Shown: positions 50,409-59,970, numbered from the stretch's first letter. The stretch: 64,000 nucleotides of DNA from CALCKU01 sp964534845 (GCA_964534845.1 CAZHPV010000008.1:1-64000), one strand, 5' to 3'. Program-made: numbers and translations. The notes: generated from the sequence alone by a model not told the origin.

Positions 50409-51665
50409 CGGTCCGCTTTTATCGCGCTTGTTACGGCGCCTTAATAAGATTCGGGGATCAGACCGCACAATACCAAACATAGACCGCGGGCGCGGTATAA
50501 CAACATACTCTGCCCGCTCTTTGGGGCGCGCCCGCTTAAATAACCTGTAAAACCCGTAAAACGCCAAAGCCAAATGCGCACAGGCTGTAAAGGCAAATAA
50601 GGCACTTGGTCCGACACTCACCATGATAAGCGGCGCAATAGAGGGCCCGATAACAGACCCAATTCCATATATAAGCAACAACCCACCACTAATCGATACA
50701 AATTCATTTGGCTTAGCAAAATCATTGGCATGAGCTGCGGCGAGCCCAAAGAGCTGCATGGCAAATGAGCCGTAAAGGGCCCCGCCTATCAGCAATATAT
50801 TCAGGGATACAGGGCCGTAAAGCCAAAGAAAAACCCCCGAAAAGGCACTCGCCAGAGAGATAAGAATAATCACAATCCGCCGACCCCAACGATCAGACAA
50901 CCACCCCACAGGCCATTGCAATAGCGCCCCGAACAAAATGGCGACTGACATAAAGGTCGAAACGGCCACAACAGGATGGCCTAATTGCTGCACAAGAACG
51001 GGGGCAACACCCCAAAAGGATCCGTTAGCAAGACCGACAACCGTACATCCTGCTACTGCTAGCGGAGAGGTTTTGATGAGCTTTCTGACATTAAGCGATG
51101 TCTGCGTCACCGAGATAGGCGCTTTTGACGTTGAGAGAGATATTGGAAAAATCGCGAGGCTGATAAATATAGCCACCAGTGAAAACAAAACAAACTCGCC
51201 AGGATCAGACAGGTTGAGCATGAACTGACCAGCTGTAACGGCCCCCAGATCAACCATGCGGTATATAGATAGGACTTGAGCACGATTTTCATTTGGAGCC
51301 TGCTCATTTATCCAGCTCTCGATCAGGATATATAAGCCGGCAAATGCAAACCCGGTCAAAGCCCGCAATCCTATCCAGACCCAGATATCAATCACGAGAA
51401 CATGTATAAGTGTGGCGGCCGCTATCAAGGAGGAGAGCGCGGCAAAAACCCGGACATGGCCCACACGTTTGACCAAAAAGGGCGTAGCCAAACATCCCGC
51501 GATAAATCCGGCAAAATAGGCTGAAGTCAGAAATCCAATGGCAAAAAGCGGAAAGCCTTCAATTTCGGCACGCAAGGCAATCAGTGTCGACAGTAATCCG
51601 CCGCCAGCCAGTAATATTGCGGCAGAGACAAGTAAGGCACCGATGGAAGACAAAACAGCCTTCAT
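50394..51665 (-). CDS. MFS transporter
   Basis: 423 residues with about twelve membrane helices. MFS signatures occur after helix 2 (a basic loop, Val-Lys-Arg-Val-Gly-His-Val-Arg) and in the middle (Gly-Trp-Leu-Ser-Asp-Arg-Trp-Gly-Arg-Arg). The C-terminal tail is Arg/Lys/Ser/Pro rich and cytoplasmic. It resembles the YcaD-like branch. Located 12 bp after fdhD at the end of the formate dehydrogenase operon, it may carry formate, an osmolyte or a pathway intermediate; no substrate can be read. Its 3' end overlaps the convergent regulator gene by 15 bases. Confidence 0.85.
   Translation of the reverse strand: MKAVLSSIGALLVSAAILLAGGGLLSTLIALRAEIEGFPLFAIGFLTSAYFAGFIAGCLATPFLVKRVGHVRVFAALSSLIAAATLIHVLVIDIWVWIGLRALTGFAFAGLYILIESWINEQAPNENRAQVLSIYRMVDLGAVTAGQFMLNLSDPGEFVLFSLVAIFISLAIFPISLSTSKAPISVTQTSLNVRKLIKTSPLAVAGCTVVGLANGSFWGVAPVLVQQLGHPVVAVSTFMSVAILFGALLQWPVGWLSDRWGRRIVIILISLASAFSGVFLWLYGPVSLNILLIGGALYGSFAMQLFGLAAAHANDFAKPNEFVSISGGLLLIYGIGSVIGPSIAPLIMVSVGPSALFAFTACAHLALAFYGFYRLFKRARPKERAEYVVIPRPRSMFGIVRSDPRILLRRRNKRDKSGPSRPL
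50398..50420 (+). terminator. Terminator of the dddP-regulator operon
   Basis: AGCGGAC (50398-50404) and GTCCGCT (50411-50417) form a 7-bp stem with a 6-base loop followed by TTT. It overlaps the regulator stop codon and the tail of the convergent MFS gene. Confidence 0.7.
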
Positions 51666-51677
51666 CGCAATTATCCT

Positions 51678-52466
51678 TTAAAGCAGACGCACTGCACCAA
51701 GCCCGTTTCGGGTATAAATCGCCATATGCGCCTCTTTAGCTTTTTGCAAGGCAAAAGACGTCGGCGCAGAAACAGATAATATAGCCTGCACACCCCGACG
51801 CGCGGCTTTCTCGACGATTTCATAAGAACATCGTGAGGACATTATCACAAAACCCTCATCCATTTTAACAGCCTCGCGGGCCAATACTCCGAGTAATTTA
51901 TCCAGAGCATTATGGCGGCCCACATCTTCACGCACATATTGAATAGTCCCCGCCATATTGACCCAGCCAGCGGCGTGGACCGTACGTGTAAGCCGGTTAA
52001 GTGTTTGGTGTTCAGACAAACGCGCTAACGCCGAGGACAGGCTTTCAGGATTGATCTCGACCGGAATTTTGGAAACATGAGGCAAGGTTCGAAACAAGAC
52101 CTCGGCATTTTCCAACCCGCAAATACCACAACTGGCAGACCCTATCATATTGCGCCGTCTTTGGGTAATATCAAGGCGCTCCAACGCCCTATCATTTATC
52201 TTGAATTTCAATTCGATACCGCGCGGTGTAATATGCACATCCAAAGCCGTTATCTCTTCGTCAGATTGAATCACCTCTTCAGTCAAAGAAAACCCCAGAG
52301 CGAAGTCAATAAAATCTGCAGGCGTTGCCATCATTATCGCATAATTTCTGCGATTATATACAAAGGCTGTGGGCACTTCCTCAGGCACATGCCAAGTCGT
52401 GTCGCCCGCCGGGATTGACTGAGACAGCGCAGGCGGCTCCCCGTATATTTTTACGGGGAAATTCAC
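51678..52466 (-). CDS. fdhD: Formate dehydrogenase accessory sulfurtransferase FdhD
   Basis: 262 residues from a GTG that directly follows the fdsA stop. The active-site pair is in Ser-Ala-Ser-Cys-Gly-Ile-Cys-Gly, and Gly-Arg-His-Asn-Ala-Leu-Asp-Lys, Ser-Ser-Arg-Cys-Ser-Tyr-Glu and Ser-Ala-Pro-Thr are conserved. FdhD transfers sulfur to the Mo-bisMGD cofactor, required for formate dehydrogenase activity. It holds the fdsC place of fdsGBACD operons. Confidence 0.95.
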   Translation of the reverse strand: MNFPVKIYGEPPALSQSIPAGDTTWHVPEEVPTAFVYNRRNYAIMMATPADFIDFALGFSLTEEVIQSDEEITALDVHITPRGIELKFKINDRALERLDITQRRRNMIGSASCGICGLENAEVLFRTLPHVSKIPVEINPESLSSALARLSEHQTLNRLTRTVHAAGWVNMAGTIQYVREDVGRHNALDKLLGVLAREAVKMDEGFVIMSSRCSYEIVEKAARRGVQAILSVSAPTSFALQKAKEAHMAIYTRNGLGAVRLL

Positions 52467-55304
52467 CTATTCGGCCGGTTCCGCAATTTTGCGATATTCC
52501 GCCAATTCGTCATGATAATTCATTTGCCAATCGGATTTATGATTTGCCGGAGCGACCGCAACAGCCGTCACCTTATATTCAGGGCAGCTCGTTGCCCAAT
52601 CCACATTTTCTGTGGTCACCACATTGGCTCCGGTATCTGGATGATGGAATGTTGTATAAACAACGCCCGGCGCCATGCGTTCCGTAATTTTAGCCCGCAA
52701 GGTAATTTCACCTTTTCGGGATTTAAGCGAAACCCATTGACCATCTGATATCCCTTGAGCTTCGGCGTCGCTAGGGTGTATTTCCAATAGGTCTTCCTCA
52801 TGCCAATCCGAATTTTCTGTCCGGCGTGTCTGCGCGCCGACATTATATTGCGATAATATCCGGCCCGTCGTGAGAATAAGCGGAAATTTACGATTGGCTC
52901 GTTCTGGCGTTGGCTGATATTCTGTCGGGACAAAAAGGCCTTTACCGCGAACAAATTCTCCGACATGCATCACTTCCGCTCCGTCGGGATTATCGTCATT
53001 GACCGGCCATTGCAAACTGCCGGCATCATCCAAAACGGCAAATGAGACATTCGTAAATGTCGGGGTCAGATCGGCAATTTCATCCATAATTTCTGCGGCC
53101 GAATTAAAGCCCATATCAATACCCATGGCGCGGCCCAAATCTTGGGTCACTTCCCATTCATGCTTTCCGGTTTGAGGCTTCATGACGGGTCTGACGCGAT
53201 TAATGCGGCGCTCGGCATTAATAAAGGTTCCGTCTTTTTCCAAAAAGCTCGTACCGGGCAAAAAGACATGCGCAAAGCGGGCGGTCTCATTGAGAAACAA
53301 ATCTTGCACAATCAAAATATCCAGCGCCTTAAGTGCGGCTTCGACATGTTGAATATTCGGGTCACTTTGCGCAACATCCTCACCCTGAATATACATGCCC
53401 TTATAATTTCCGGCACAGGCCTCATCAAACATATTGGGAATGCGGTAGCCGGGTTTACCGTCCAGCTCGACGCCCCATTTTTTCTCGAATAGGCCACGGG
53501 CTGCATCATCCCCGACAGGCCGGTAGCCGGAAAATTCATGCGGAAAGCTCCCCATATCGCAAGAGCCCTGCACATTATTCTGGCCGCGCATCGGATTAAC
53601 CCCGACCCCTGAGCGCCCAATATTACCCGTCGCCATAGCCAGATTAGCCATACCCATAACCATGGTCGACCCTTGGCTGTGTTCCGTTACGCCCAGACCA
53701 TAATAAATGGCGGAATTTTTCTGGGTCGCAAAAAGACGGGCCGCGCCAATAAGGTCCGCTTTGGGCACACCGGTTATCTCAGAAACGCTTTCAGGCCCGT
53801 TGACCGGATCGAGTATCATGGCTTTCCACTCTTTATAGCTGGCCAAATCGGTGCGGGCTTTAATGAACTCCTCATCAAGCAAGCCTTCGCTTGCGGCAAT
53901 ATGGGCCAATCCATTTATCAAGGCGACATTCGTTCCAGGCCGTAGCTGTAGGTGATAATCGGCTTTAATATGAGGTGAGCGCACAAGGTCGATAGCGCGC
54001 GGGTCAGCCACAATAAGCTTAGCGCCTTGACGCAAACGCCGTTTCATCTGGCTGGCAAATACCGGATGGGCGTCCGTTGGGTTTGAGCCTATAACAATTA
54101 TGCAATCCGCGTCCATGACACTATCGAAATTCTGCGTCCCCGCGCTTTCACCAAAAGTCTGTTTGAGGCCGTAACCCGTCGGGGAATGACAAACGCGCGC
54201 ACAGGTATCGACATTATTATTACCAAAGCCTTGACGAATAAGCCGTTGGACAAGCCAGACCTCTTCATTAGTACAGCGGCTTGAGGTAATCCCGCCAATG
54301 GCTTTTACCCCGTATTTTTTTTGCGCGGCTTTTAGGCGCACAGCAGAGAATTTATAGGCCTCTTCCCAAGAGACTTCACGCCACGGGTCCGTTATATTTT
54401 CCCTTATCATAGGTTTGGTGATACGGTCTTTATGTGTGGCATAGCCAAAGGCAAACCGGCCCTTGACGCAGCTATGGCCGTGATTAGCCTTACCATCCTT
54501 ATAGGGCACCATACGTATAACCTGATCGCCTTTAAGTTCGGCCTTAAAGGAACATCCCACACCGCAATAGGCGCAGGTCGTCAGAACCGTTCGGTCCGGA
54601 ACACCGTGCTCTATAACAGACTTTTCCTGCAGGGTCGCCGTCGGACAGGCCTGCACACAGGCCCCGCAAGACACACATTCGCTCTCCATGAAATTTTCAC
54701 CCATAGAGGCTGAAATTTTTGAGTTAAACCCGCGGCCCTCAACCGTAAGGGCCAGCGTACCCTGCACCTCGTCACAGGCCCGCACGCAACGCGAACAGAC
54801 AATACATTTGCTTTCGTCAAAACTGAAATAGGGATTACTATCATCAGTTGGCGCGTCATTATGGTTTGCACCCTCATAGCCGTAACGCACTTCGCGCAGA
54901 CCGACAGCTCCCGCCATATCCTGTAATTCACAATCGCCATTATCTGAACATGTCAGACAATCCAGCGGATGGTCTGAAATATAAAGCTCCATTACGCCCT
55001 TGCGGATCTTGGCGAGATGTTCGTCCTGAGTTGTTACCTTCATGCCCGGCTCGACAATTGTGGTACAAGAAGCGGGCGTCCCGCGCCGACCGTCAACCTT
55101 GCACACACATAGACGGCACGAACCAAAGGCATCCAGACTATCGGTTGCGCACAGCTTCGGAATGGGTATGCCCGCCTCAGCGGCCGCGCGCATAACAGAT
55201 GTGCCTTCCGGTACGGTTACAGCATGGCCGTCAATTTCAACAGTAACGGATTTATCTGATTTGACTTTCGGTGTACCGAAATCTGTTTCCTGTAATAAAG
55301 CCAT
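52467..55304 (-). CDS. fdsA: NAD-linked formate dehydrogenase alpha (molybdenum) subunit
   Basis: 945 residues from the ATG at 55304 (GGAG eight bases upstream); a TTG at 55328 adds eight residues. Order of domains: N-terminal [2Fe-2S] (Cys52, 63, 66, 80), a NuoG-like region with Cys-Leu-Thr-Cys-x5-Cys, two [4Fe-4S] repeats of Cys-x2-Cys-x2-Cys-x3-Cys, the catalytic-domain cluster (Cys-Ala-Tyr-Cys-Gly-Val-Gly-Cys), then bis-MGD domains. The molybdenum ligand is Cys372 followed by His373 (Ala-Arg-Val-Cys-His-Ser-Pro-Thr), so it does not use selenocysteine. It oxidises formate to CO2 in the cytoplasm. Confidence 0.95.
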   Translation of the reverse strand: MALLQETDFGTPKVKSDKSVTVEIDGHAVTVPEGTSVMRAAAEAGIPIPKLCATDSLDAFGSCRLCVCKVDGRRGTPASCTTIVEPGMKVTTQDEHLAKIRKGVMELYISDHPLDCLTCSDNGDCELQDMAGAVGLREVRYGYEGANHNDAPTDDSNPYFSFDESKCIVCSRCVRACDEVQGTLALTVEGRGFNSKISASMGENFMESECVSCGACVQACPTATLQEKSVIEHGVPDRTVLTTCAYCGVGCSFKAELKGDQVIRMVPYKDGKANHGHSCVKGRFAFGYATHKDRITKPMIRENITDPWREVSWEEAYKFSAVRLKAAQKKYGVKAIGGITSSRCTNEEVWLVQRLIRQGFGNNNVDTCARVCHSPTGYGLKQTFGESAGTQNFDSVMDADCIIVIGSNPTDAHPVFASQMKRRLRQGAKLIVADPRAIDLVRSPHIKADYHLQLRPGTNVALINGLAHIAASEGLLDEEFIKARTDLASYKEWKAMILDPVNGPESVSEITGVPKADLIGAARLFATQKNSAIYYGLGVTEHSQGSTMVMGMANLAMATGNIGRSGVGVNPMRGQNNVQGSCDMGSFPHEFSGYRPVGDDAARGLFEKKWGVELDGKPGYRIPNMFDEACAGNYKGMYIQGEDVAQSDPNIQHVEAALKALDILIVQDLFLNETARFAHVFLPGTSFLEKDGTFINAERRINRVRPVMKPQTGKHEWEVTQDLGRAMGIDMGFNSAAEIMDEIADLTPTFTNVSFAVLDDAGSLQWPVNDDNPDGAEVMHVGEFVRGKGLFVPTEYQPTPERANRKFPLILTTGRILSQYNVGAQTRRTENSDWHEEDLLEIHPSDAEAQGISDGQWVSLKSRKGEITLRAKITERMAPGVVYTTFHHPDTGANVVTTENVDWATSCPEYKVTAVAVAPANHKSDWQMNYHDELAEYRKIAEPAE

Positions 55305-55337
55305 AGTCCTAACTCCATTCCGTTCCAAGGCCCATCT

Positions 55338-56879
55338 CTATGGTCCTGTAAATTCGTCCGGAAAGGCTTTCATTGCCGTACGGACGGGCATAGGCGTTAA
55401 CCCTCCCATCGCACACAGTGAGGCCTCTTCCATAAGCTCGCATAAATCCTCGATGACTGCCAGATTTTTATCGACATCCTCACCCGCAGCAATTTTATCC
55501 AGACTTTCCTTGCCCCGCACCGAACCAATCCGACACGGTGTGCATTTCCCGCAACTTTCAATTTCGCAAAACTCCATGGCATAGCGCGCCATTTTCATCA
55601 TACTGGTATTTTCATTATAAACCACAATGCCGCCGTGCCCCAACATACCGCCGGCCTCTGCCAGACTTTCATAGCCCATTGTCACGTCAAATTTTTTCGG
55701 TCTAAGATAGCCGCCTAACGGGCCTCCAATTTGTACCGCCTTTATTTTTTTACCTGAATAAGTCCCGCCGCCAAACTCTTCCAAAAGCGTTTTCAGTGTC
55801 GTTCCAAACGCCAACTCTACCAATCCCCCTTGCGCAATATCGCCAGCTAGTTGGAAAGGCTGCGTGCCGCGCGATCGACCCTGCCCGTAATCGGCATAGG
55901 CTTTCGCGCCTTTTGATAAAATGAAAGGGACTGTGGCCAATGTCAGGACATTATTGACAATTGTGGGCTTGCCAAACAGACCGCTAATAGCCGGGATAGG
56001 CGGCTTAACCTTGACCTGCCCGCGTTTGCCTTCAAGAGATTCCAGCATAGAGCTTTCCTCGCCGCAAATATATGCCCCTGCCCCAATGCGAATATGGAGA
56101 TTAAAATCTGTACCCGAGCCTTTAATATCTGCGCCTAGCCAACCGGCCTCTTCCATTATATGAACGGCGCGGCGCATGACACGTATGGCATGAGGGTATT
56201 CTGAGCGGATATAAATATATCCCGTATCAGCCCCTATAGCCCGCCCTCCGATAATCATCCCTTCGATCAGTGAAAAAGGATCGCCCTCCATAAGCATGCG
56301 GTCCGCGAAAGTCCCGCTATCCCCTTCGTCAGCATTGGCACAGATATATTTCTGACCCTCAACATCTTTTGAAACACGTTGGGCATGGGCGGTTTTCCAC
56401 TTAATGCCTGTCGGAAACCCGGCCCCGCCGCGCCCGCGAAGACCTGATTCTGTTACCGCCTCGACGATTTTTTCCGGCGTCATTTTAAGCGCTTTCTTAA
56501 GGCCCGAAAGTCCGTCATGCTTTTCATAATCTTTCAGATTGAGCCTATCAATCACCCCGACACGTTTAAACGTCAGCCGGTCTTGGCGGGCCAGATAGTC
56601 AATATCTTCTGTTAGCCCGTGCGCCAGCGCATGCGCGCCGCCTTCAAGAAATCCGGCTTCAAACAAGCTATCAATATCAGACACGCTGACAGGGCCGTAA
56701 GCCATGCGCCCTTTTGGGGTTTCGACTTCCACAAGCGGTTCGAGCCACAACATGCCGCGCGTGCCTGTCGTGATGAGCTCAACCTTGTCACCGCCCTTAG
56801 CCTCAAGCGCAGCGGCAACCTCATAAGCCCCGACCGAGAGGGCAGCCGCGTCGCGCGATATGTAAACCTTTACAGCCAT
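55338..56879 (-). CDS. fdsB: Formate dehydrogenase beta (NuoF-like) subunit
   Basis: 513 residues. An N-terminal thioredoxin-like domain of about 100 residues precedes the NuoF core: NAD/FMN site Gly-Leu-Arg-Gly-Arg-Gly-Gly-Ala-Gly-Phe-Pro-Thr-Gly, Asn-Ala-Asp-Glu-Gly-Asp-Ser-Gly-Thr, Gly-Ala-Gly-Ala-Tyr-Ile-Cys-Gly-Glu-Glu, and the [4Fe-4S] site Glu-Ser-Cys-Gly-Lys-Cys-Thr-Pro-Cys-Arg. It passes electrons from the alpha subunit to NAD. It starts three bases after fdsG. Confidence 0.95.
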   Translation of the reverse strand: MAVKVYISRDAAALSVGAYEVAAALEAKGGDKVELITTGTRGMLWLEPLVEVETPKGRMAYGPVSVSDIDSLFEAGFLEGGAHALAHGLTEDIDYLARQDRLTFKRVGVIDRLNLKDYEKHDGLSGLKKALKMTPEKIVEAVTESGLRGRGGAGFPTGIKWKTAHAQRVSKDVEGQKYICANADEGDSGTFADRMLMEGDPFSLIEGMIIGGRAIGADTGYIYIRSEYPHAIRVMRRAVHIMEEAGWLGADIKGSGTDFNLHIRIGAGAYICGEESSMLESLEGKRGQVKVKPPIPAISGLFGKPTIVNNVLTLATVPFILSKGAKAYADYGQGRSRGTQPFQLAGDIAQGGLVELAFGTTLKTLLEEFGGGTYSGKKIKAVQIGGPLGGYLRPKKFDVTMGYESLAEAGGMLGHGGIVVYNENTSMMKMARYAMEFCEIESCGKCTPCRIGSVRGKESLDKIAAGEDVDKNLAVIEDLCELMEEASLCAMGGLTPMPVRTAMKAFPDEFTGP

Positions 56880-56882
56880 GCT

Positions 56883-57356
56883 CTAGTCCTCGGCTAACGC
56901 CGTCGTAAGTGCGCCCAAGCGTTTAATATCAACACGGCCATATAATTTTTCATTTATCATCACCGCCGGCCCCAGAGCACAATTCCCCAAACAGTAAGTC
57001 GCTTCCAAGGCAATATCGCTGACTTTAGCCCCCAGCCGGGTACCAAATTTTTCTTCTGCCTGCGCGATCAACGCCTCCGCACCTACGGCCTGACACGCTT
57101 CAGCCCGGCAGATTTTAAGCGTCAGCTTCGCACCCGCCTCGCGCTTATAGTCATGATAGAAACTGACCACGCCGTGAACTTCCGCACGCGTTATGTTCAA
57201 AACATTGGCAATTGTGCGGAGCGCACCGTCAGCTAAAAATCCAGCATCCGCCTGAACATCATGTAAGATTTCTAGAAGGTTTTCAGGCTTGTCACCGTGG
57301 GCAGCGCAAATATCCCGCGCGCCCTTATCTTCCACCGTATTCAATAATGTGACCAT
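56883..57356 (-). CDS. fdsG: Formate dehydrogenase gamma (NuoE-like) subunit
   Basis: 157 residues. A helical N-terminus and a thioredoxin-like [2Fe-2S] domain with ligands in Lys-Ile-Cys-Arg-Ala-Glu-Ala-Cys and Thr-Tyr-Cys-Leu-Gly-Asn-Cys-Ala. It contains Val-Val-Ser-Phe-Tyr-His-Asp-Tyr typical of the subunit. It is the first gene of the formate dehydrogenase operon, downstream of a tandem direct repeat. Confidence 0.93.
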   Translation of the reverse strand: MVTLLNTVEDKGARDICAAHGDKPENLLEILHDVQADAGFLADGALRTIANVLNITRAEVHGVVSFYHDYKREAGAKLTLKICRAEACQAVGAEALIAQAEEKFGTRLGAKVSDIALEATYCLGNCALGPAVMINEKLYGRVDIKRLGALTTALAED

Positions 57357-57407
57357 AATAGCCTTTTAAACTTTGCTGACTTCAAGCCTATAACCGAGAT
57401 GTTCTTA

Positions 57408-57447
57408 TAATCAATCATCAAAGCTACTAATCAATCATCAAAGCTGC
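57408..57447. promoter_or_regulatory. Tandem 20-bp direct repeat upstream of the formate dehydrogenase operon
   Basis: TAATCAATCATCAAAGCT occurs at 57408 and again at 57428, a period of exactly 20 bp (about two helix turns), with the two 20-bp units differing only near the end. The proximal copy lies 52 bp before the fdsG start. This arrangement suits two same-face sites of an activator such as an AraC- or LysR-type protein. Confidence 0.55.
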
Positions 57448-57538
57448 GCGAACCGATAATATAAGTGTTACCAATAATAGACATTTGATTGGGCGTTTTT
57501 AATTATCCCGAAGTCCTAATTTATCATAGCGGCTAATG

Positions 57539-58690
57539 TCATGGCTTGTTTTGGAGATATTGCGTCGCCACCCATTTGTGAAAATTATGCGTCGGACCGT
57601 CCATAACAGGCGAGAACTTACCCCCGTCAAACTTAACCCCGTAACGTCCCTTTTGCATACCTTCGACCACGCCGATATCTTCTTGAAATACGCCCTGCCA
57701 TATACGCGCATTTTCAGCGCACATGTCCTGCCACGCCGCAGTCTTAATATCAGCCTTTGCATAAAATAGAGAGACGCGCTCATGAGTCACATCCGGACCT
57801 TTAGGGATAAGCAACATGGCAAAAGCGTGATCGCGGTGCACACCTAGTAAAATATTTGGAAAACACGCGACATATTCGCCCTGTTTGTCCCAAATGCCGG
57901 ACAAGCCCTCAAAGTCAGGAAAGGTCTGTCCGTTCTTGCCCACAAGCTGACGATAATTTCGCGTCCCTTGGCCGGAATAATCCGGATGGTTATCAATATT
58001 GTAATGCACATCAATCGGCGAAATTTTATTAAGCTCTGGATGAATCCACGGCAAATGGTAAGACTCACAGTAATTTTCCACGGCGAGTTTCCAATTTGAG
58101 GCCAAAGTCATCTCGAATTGTGACTCCGCACCCCCCGGATAATAGCTTTGATCAAACTCGCCCCAGCGTGCGATTAAATCGGCGTGAGCAATTTCAAATG
58201 CCGGCGCATCACCGGAAATATTGACAAAAACAACACCCTGCCAAACATGGCTGCGTATCTTAAAAAGACTCAATGTTTCCGGCTTAACCGCCTCATGGCT
58301 ATCAATATCCAGCCCGCCAATAAAAGGCGTGCGCACAAGATCACCCATCTCGCTATAACACCAGCTATGATAGGGACATCTTATCGGCCCCTTTAGGCGT
58401 GTCGGGGCCTCGACCAATATCATCCCTCTATGGCGACACGTGTTCTGAAAAACATTCAATTCGCCAGAGCGCGTCCTTACCAGCAAGAGCGGCATGCCCA
58501 TAAAATCGACGGGCACAGCATCCCCCGCTTGGGCGGCATCATGGTCAAAACCTATAGCGGCCCAATTTTTGAAAAACACTGTGTCGCGCTCTCGCGCATA
58601 AATTTCATCAGAAATATAATGCGCATTTGGGAGACCTCTCGCCTCACCTATTGGCGCTAAAACAGGTTCAAGCTGATCCAATAAAGTCAT
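57539..58690 (-). CDS. Rieske non-haem iron oxygenase, quaternary-amine type
   Basis: 383 residues. The Rieske cluster is Cys85-x-His87 and Cys105-x2-His108; the mononuclear iron site is His212, His217 and probably Asp338, with Glu205 in the bridging position. The Asn-Tyr-x-Glu-Ser-Tyr-His-x4-His pattern resembles choline monooxygenase, GbcA, carnitine oxygenase and stachydrine demethylase. It probably removes a methyl group or cleaves a quaternary ammonium compound using O2. No ferredoxin reductase partner (GbcB-like) is nearby, so electrons must come from elsewhere. It follows the LysR gene by 22 bp, perhaps in one transcript. Confidence 0.85.
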   Translation of the reverse strand: MTLLDQLEPVLAPIGEARGLPNAHYISDEIYARERDTVFFKNWAAIGFDHDAAQAGDAVPVDFMGMPLLLVRTRSGELNVFQNTCRHRGMILVEAPTRLKGPIRCPYHSWCYSEMGDLVRTPFIGGLDIDSHEAVKPETLSLFKIRSHVWQGVVFVNISGDAPAFEIAHADLIARWGEFDQSYYPGGAESQFEMTLASNWKLAVENYCESYHLPWIHPELNKISPIDVHYNIDNHPDYSGQGTRNYRQLVGKNGQTFPDFEGLSGIWDKQGEYVACFPNILLGVHRDHAFAMLLIPKGPDVTHERVSLFYAKADIKTAAWQDMCAENARIWQGVFQEDIGVVEGMQKGRYGVKFDGGKFSPVMDGPTHNFHKWVATQYLQNKP

Positions 58691-58712
58691 ATCCTTTTAT
58701 CCTTCCTTTGCC

Positions 58713-59723
58713 TCATAAGGTGTCCACAGTGTCAGACCGGAAATTAGGCTCTTCTTCATCCCAGTTTAATTTTTCTTCCAACCAAGGTACACTTTCATAA
58801 AGCACTGGTAAACAGTCCTCGCGTAATATCCTGCGTGCTTCAAGCGCGAGCTTTAAAGGAATATCGCCGAGATTATCCTCACGCCCCAAAAGATCAAAAT
58901 GTCGATTAAAGGCCCCCTTGGTTATAGGGTGTATCTGCACGTCCGCTATGAGGTCGGGTTTTTCCAACAGGCATAAGGGCGTCGTTATACCCCATCCCAT
59001 ACCCTGCGCCACGGCCATTGTATGTCCGGGTGCCCGGTCAAATTCAGCAACATCTGGAAAGCGCAAACGCAGACGGTTTAACTGGCGTTCAATGCGCAAA
59101 CCCATGGCTGAGCGCATCGAAATTCGCAAGAAAGGTATGTCCTTGCCGCCCCCTTCCAAGGTGACATCTCCTTTATAATCCTTGGGAAAAATAAGCACAT
59201 GCGGTTCTTGGAAAACCTTATAACGTACCAAGCCGGCTACATCATCCATGACACTGCTTGTTGTTATCATCAAATCTATATTATGGGATATAAACTCTTC
59301 GCGGTGATAAGGGGCCAGCCCCGACCAAAACCGCCAATAGCTGGAAATTTCATGCATGGTCGCATAGAGCTTTGAACCTAAAACGGCGGCCATACTATCC
59401 GTCATGGCAACGGTGATCGCCGCCAATCTGCGGCGCTCCATTGTTCGCGTTTCCCGAAAAGTCTCGCGCGTATCGCGCAATATTTGACGGCCCCGTTCAA
59501 GCAAAATACGTCCGGCTGACGTAAGAACAATCGGACGCACAGACCGGTCAAATAATTTCGTGCCCAGCGCGTCTTCCAAACCCGCAATGATTTGTGAAAC
59601 AGCCGATTGGGTCATCCGCAGGACTTTGGCGCTTTGGGTCATCCCGCCCTGATCCGCTGTGACGACAAAGACCTGCAGGGAGCGCAAATCAAAATTACTC
59701 GGAATTTTCATAGCCAGGCTCAT
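58713..59723 (-). CDS. LysR-family transcriptional regulator
   Basis: 336 residues. The N-terminal winged helix (about 12-75) reads Leu-Arg-Ser-Leu-Gln-Val-Phe, Gly-Met-Thr-Gln-Ser-Ala, Met-Thr-Gln-Ser-Ala-Val-Ser-Gln. A periplasmic-binding-protein-like effector domain follows. It is divergent from dmdA with a 247-bp shared control region and lies just upstream of the Rieske oxygenase, the usual LysR arrangement, so it probably controls dmdA and perhaps the Rieske gene. Starts at 59723 or the internal Met5 are both possible. Confidence 0.9.
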   Translation of the reverse strand: MSLAMKIPSNFDLRSLQVFVVTADQGGMTQSAKVLRMTQSAVSQIIAGLEDALGTKLFDRSVRPIVLTSAGRILLERGRQILRDTRETFRETRTMERRRLAAITVAMTDSMAAVLGSKLYATMHEISSYWRFWSGLAPYHREEFISHNIDLMITTSSVMDDVAGLVRYKVFQEPHVLIFPKDYKGDVTLEGGGKDIPFLRISMRSAMGLRIERQLNRLRLRFPDVAEFDRAPGHTMAVAQGMGWGITTPLCLLEKPDLIADVQIHPITKGAFNRHFDLLGREDNLGDIPLKLALEARRILREDCLPVLYESVPWLEEKLNWDEEEPNFRSDTVDTL

Positions 59724-59970
59724 TCGGTTTAATATTAGCCCTTCTAATCATAAGTTTTACTAAACTCAACCGTCATTTTTACCTCCGCACCATTAATTTT
59801 GTCAAATATATCGGGGTTGATCCCTGACTTTACCCCAGCTGATAATCCAAATTATATAAAATGATGATGAGATGATTTTGAGGAAGGGCGCTTGCCTTCG
59901 TCAAATTTTTGCCTAGTAGTCAAACGCATCATGGCTTATTTTCATAAGTCTTTTCAAATATGAGACAATT
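59724..59970. promoter_or_regulatory. Divergent control region between the LysR gene and dmdA
   Basis: 247 bp, AT-rich, no gene. It contains a TAAGTTTTACTAA near-dyad at about 59752-59764, a weak LysR-type candidate, and a GATGATGAGATGAT run near 59861. The dmdA ribosome-binding site is weak. Confidence 0.4.
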
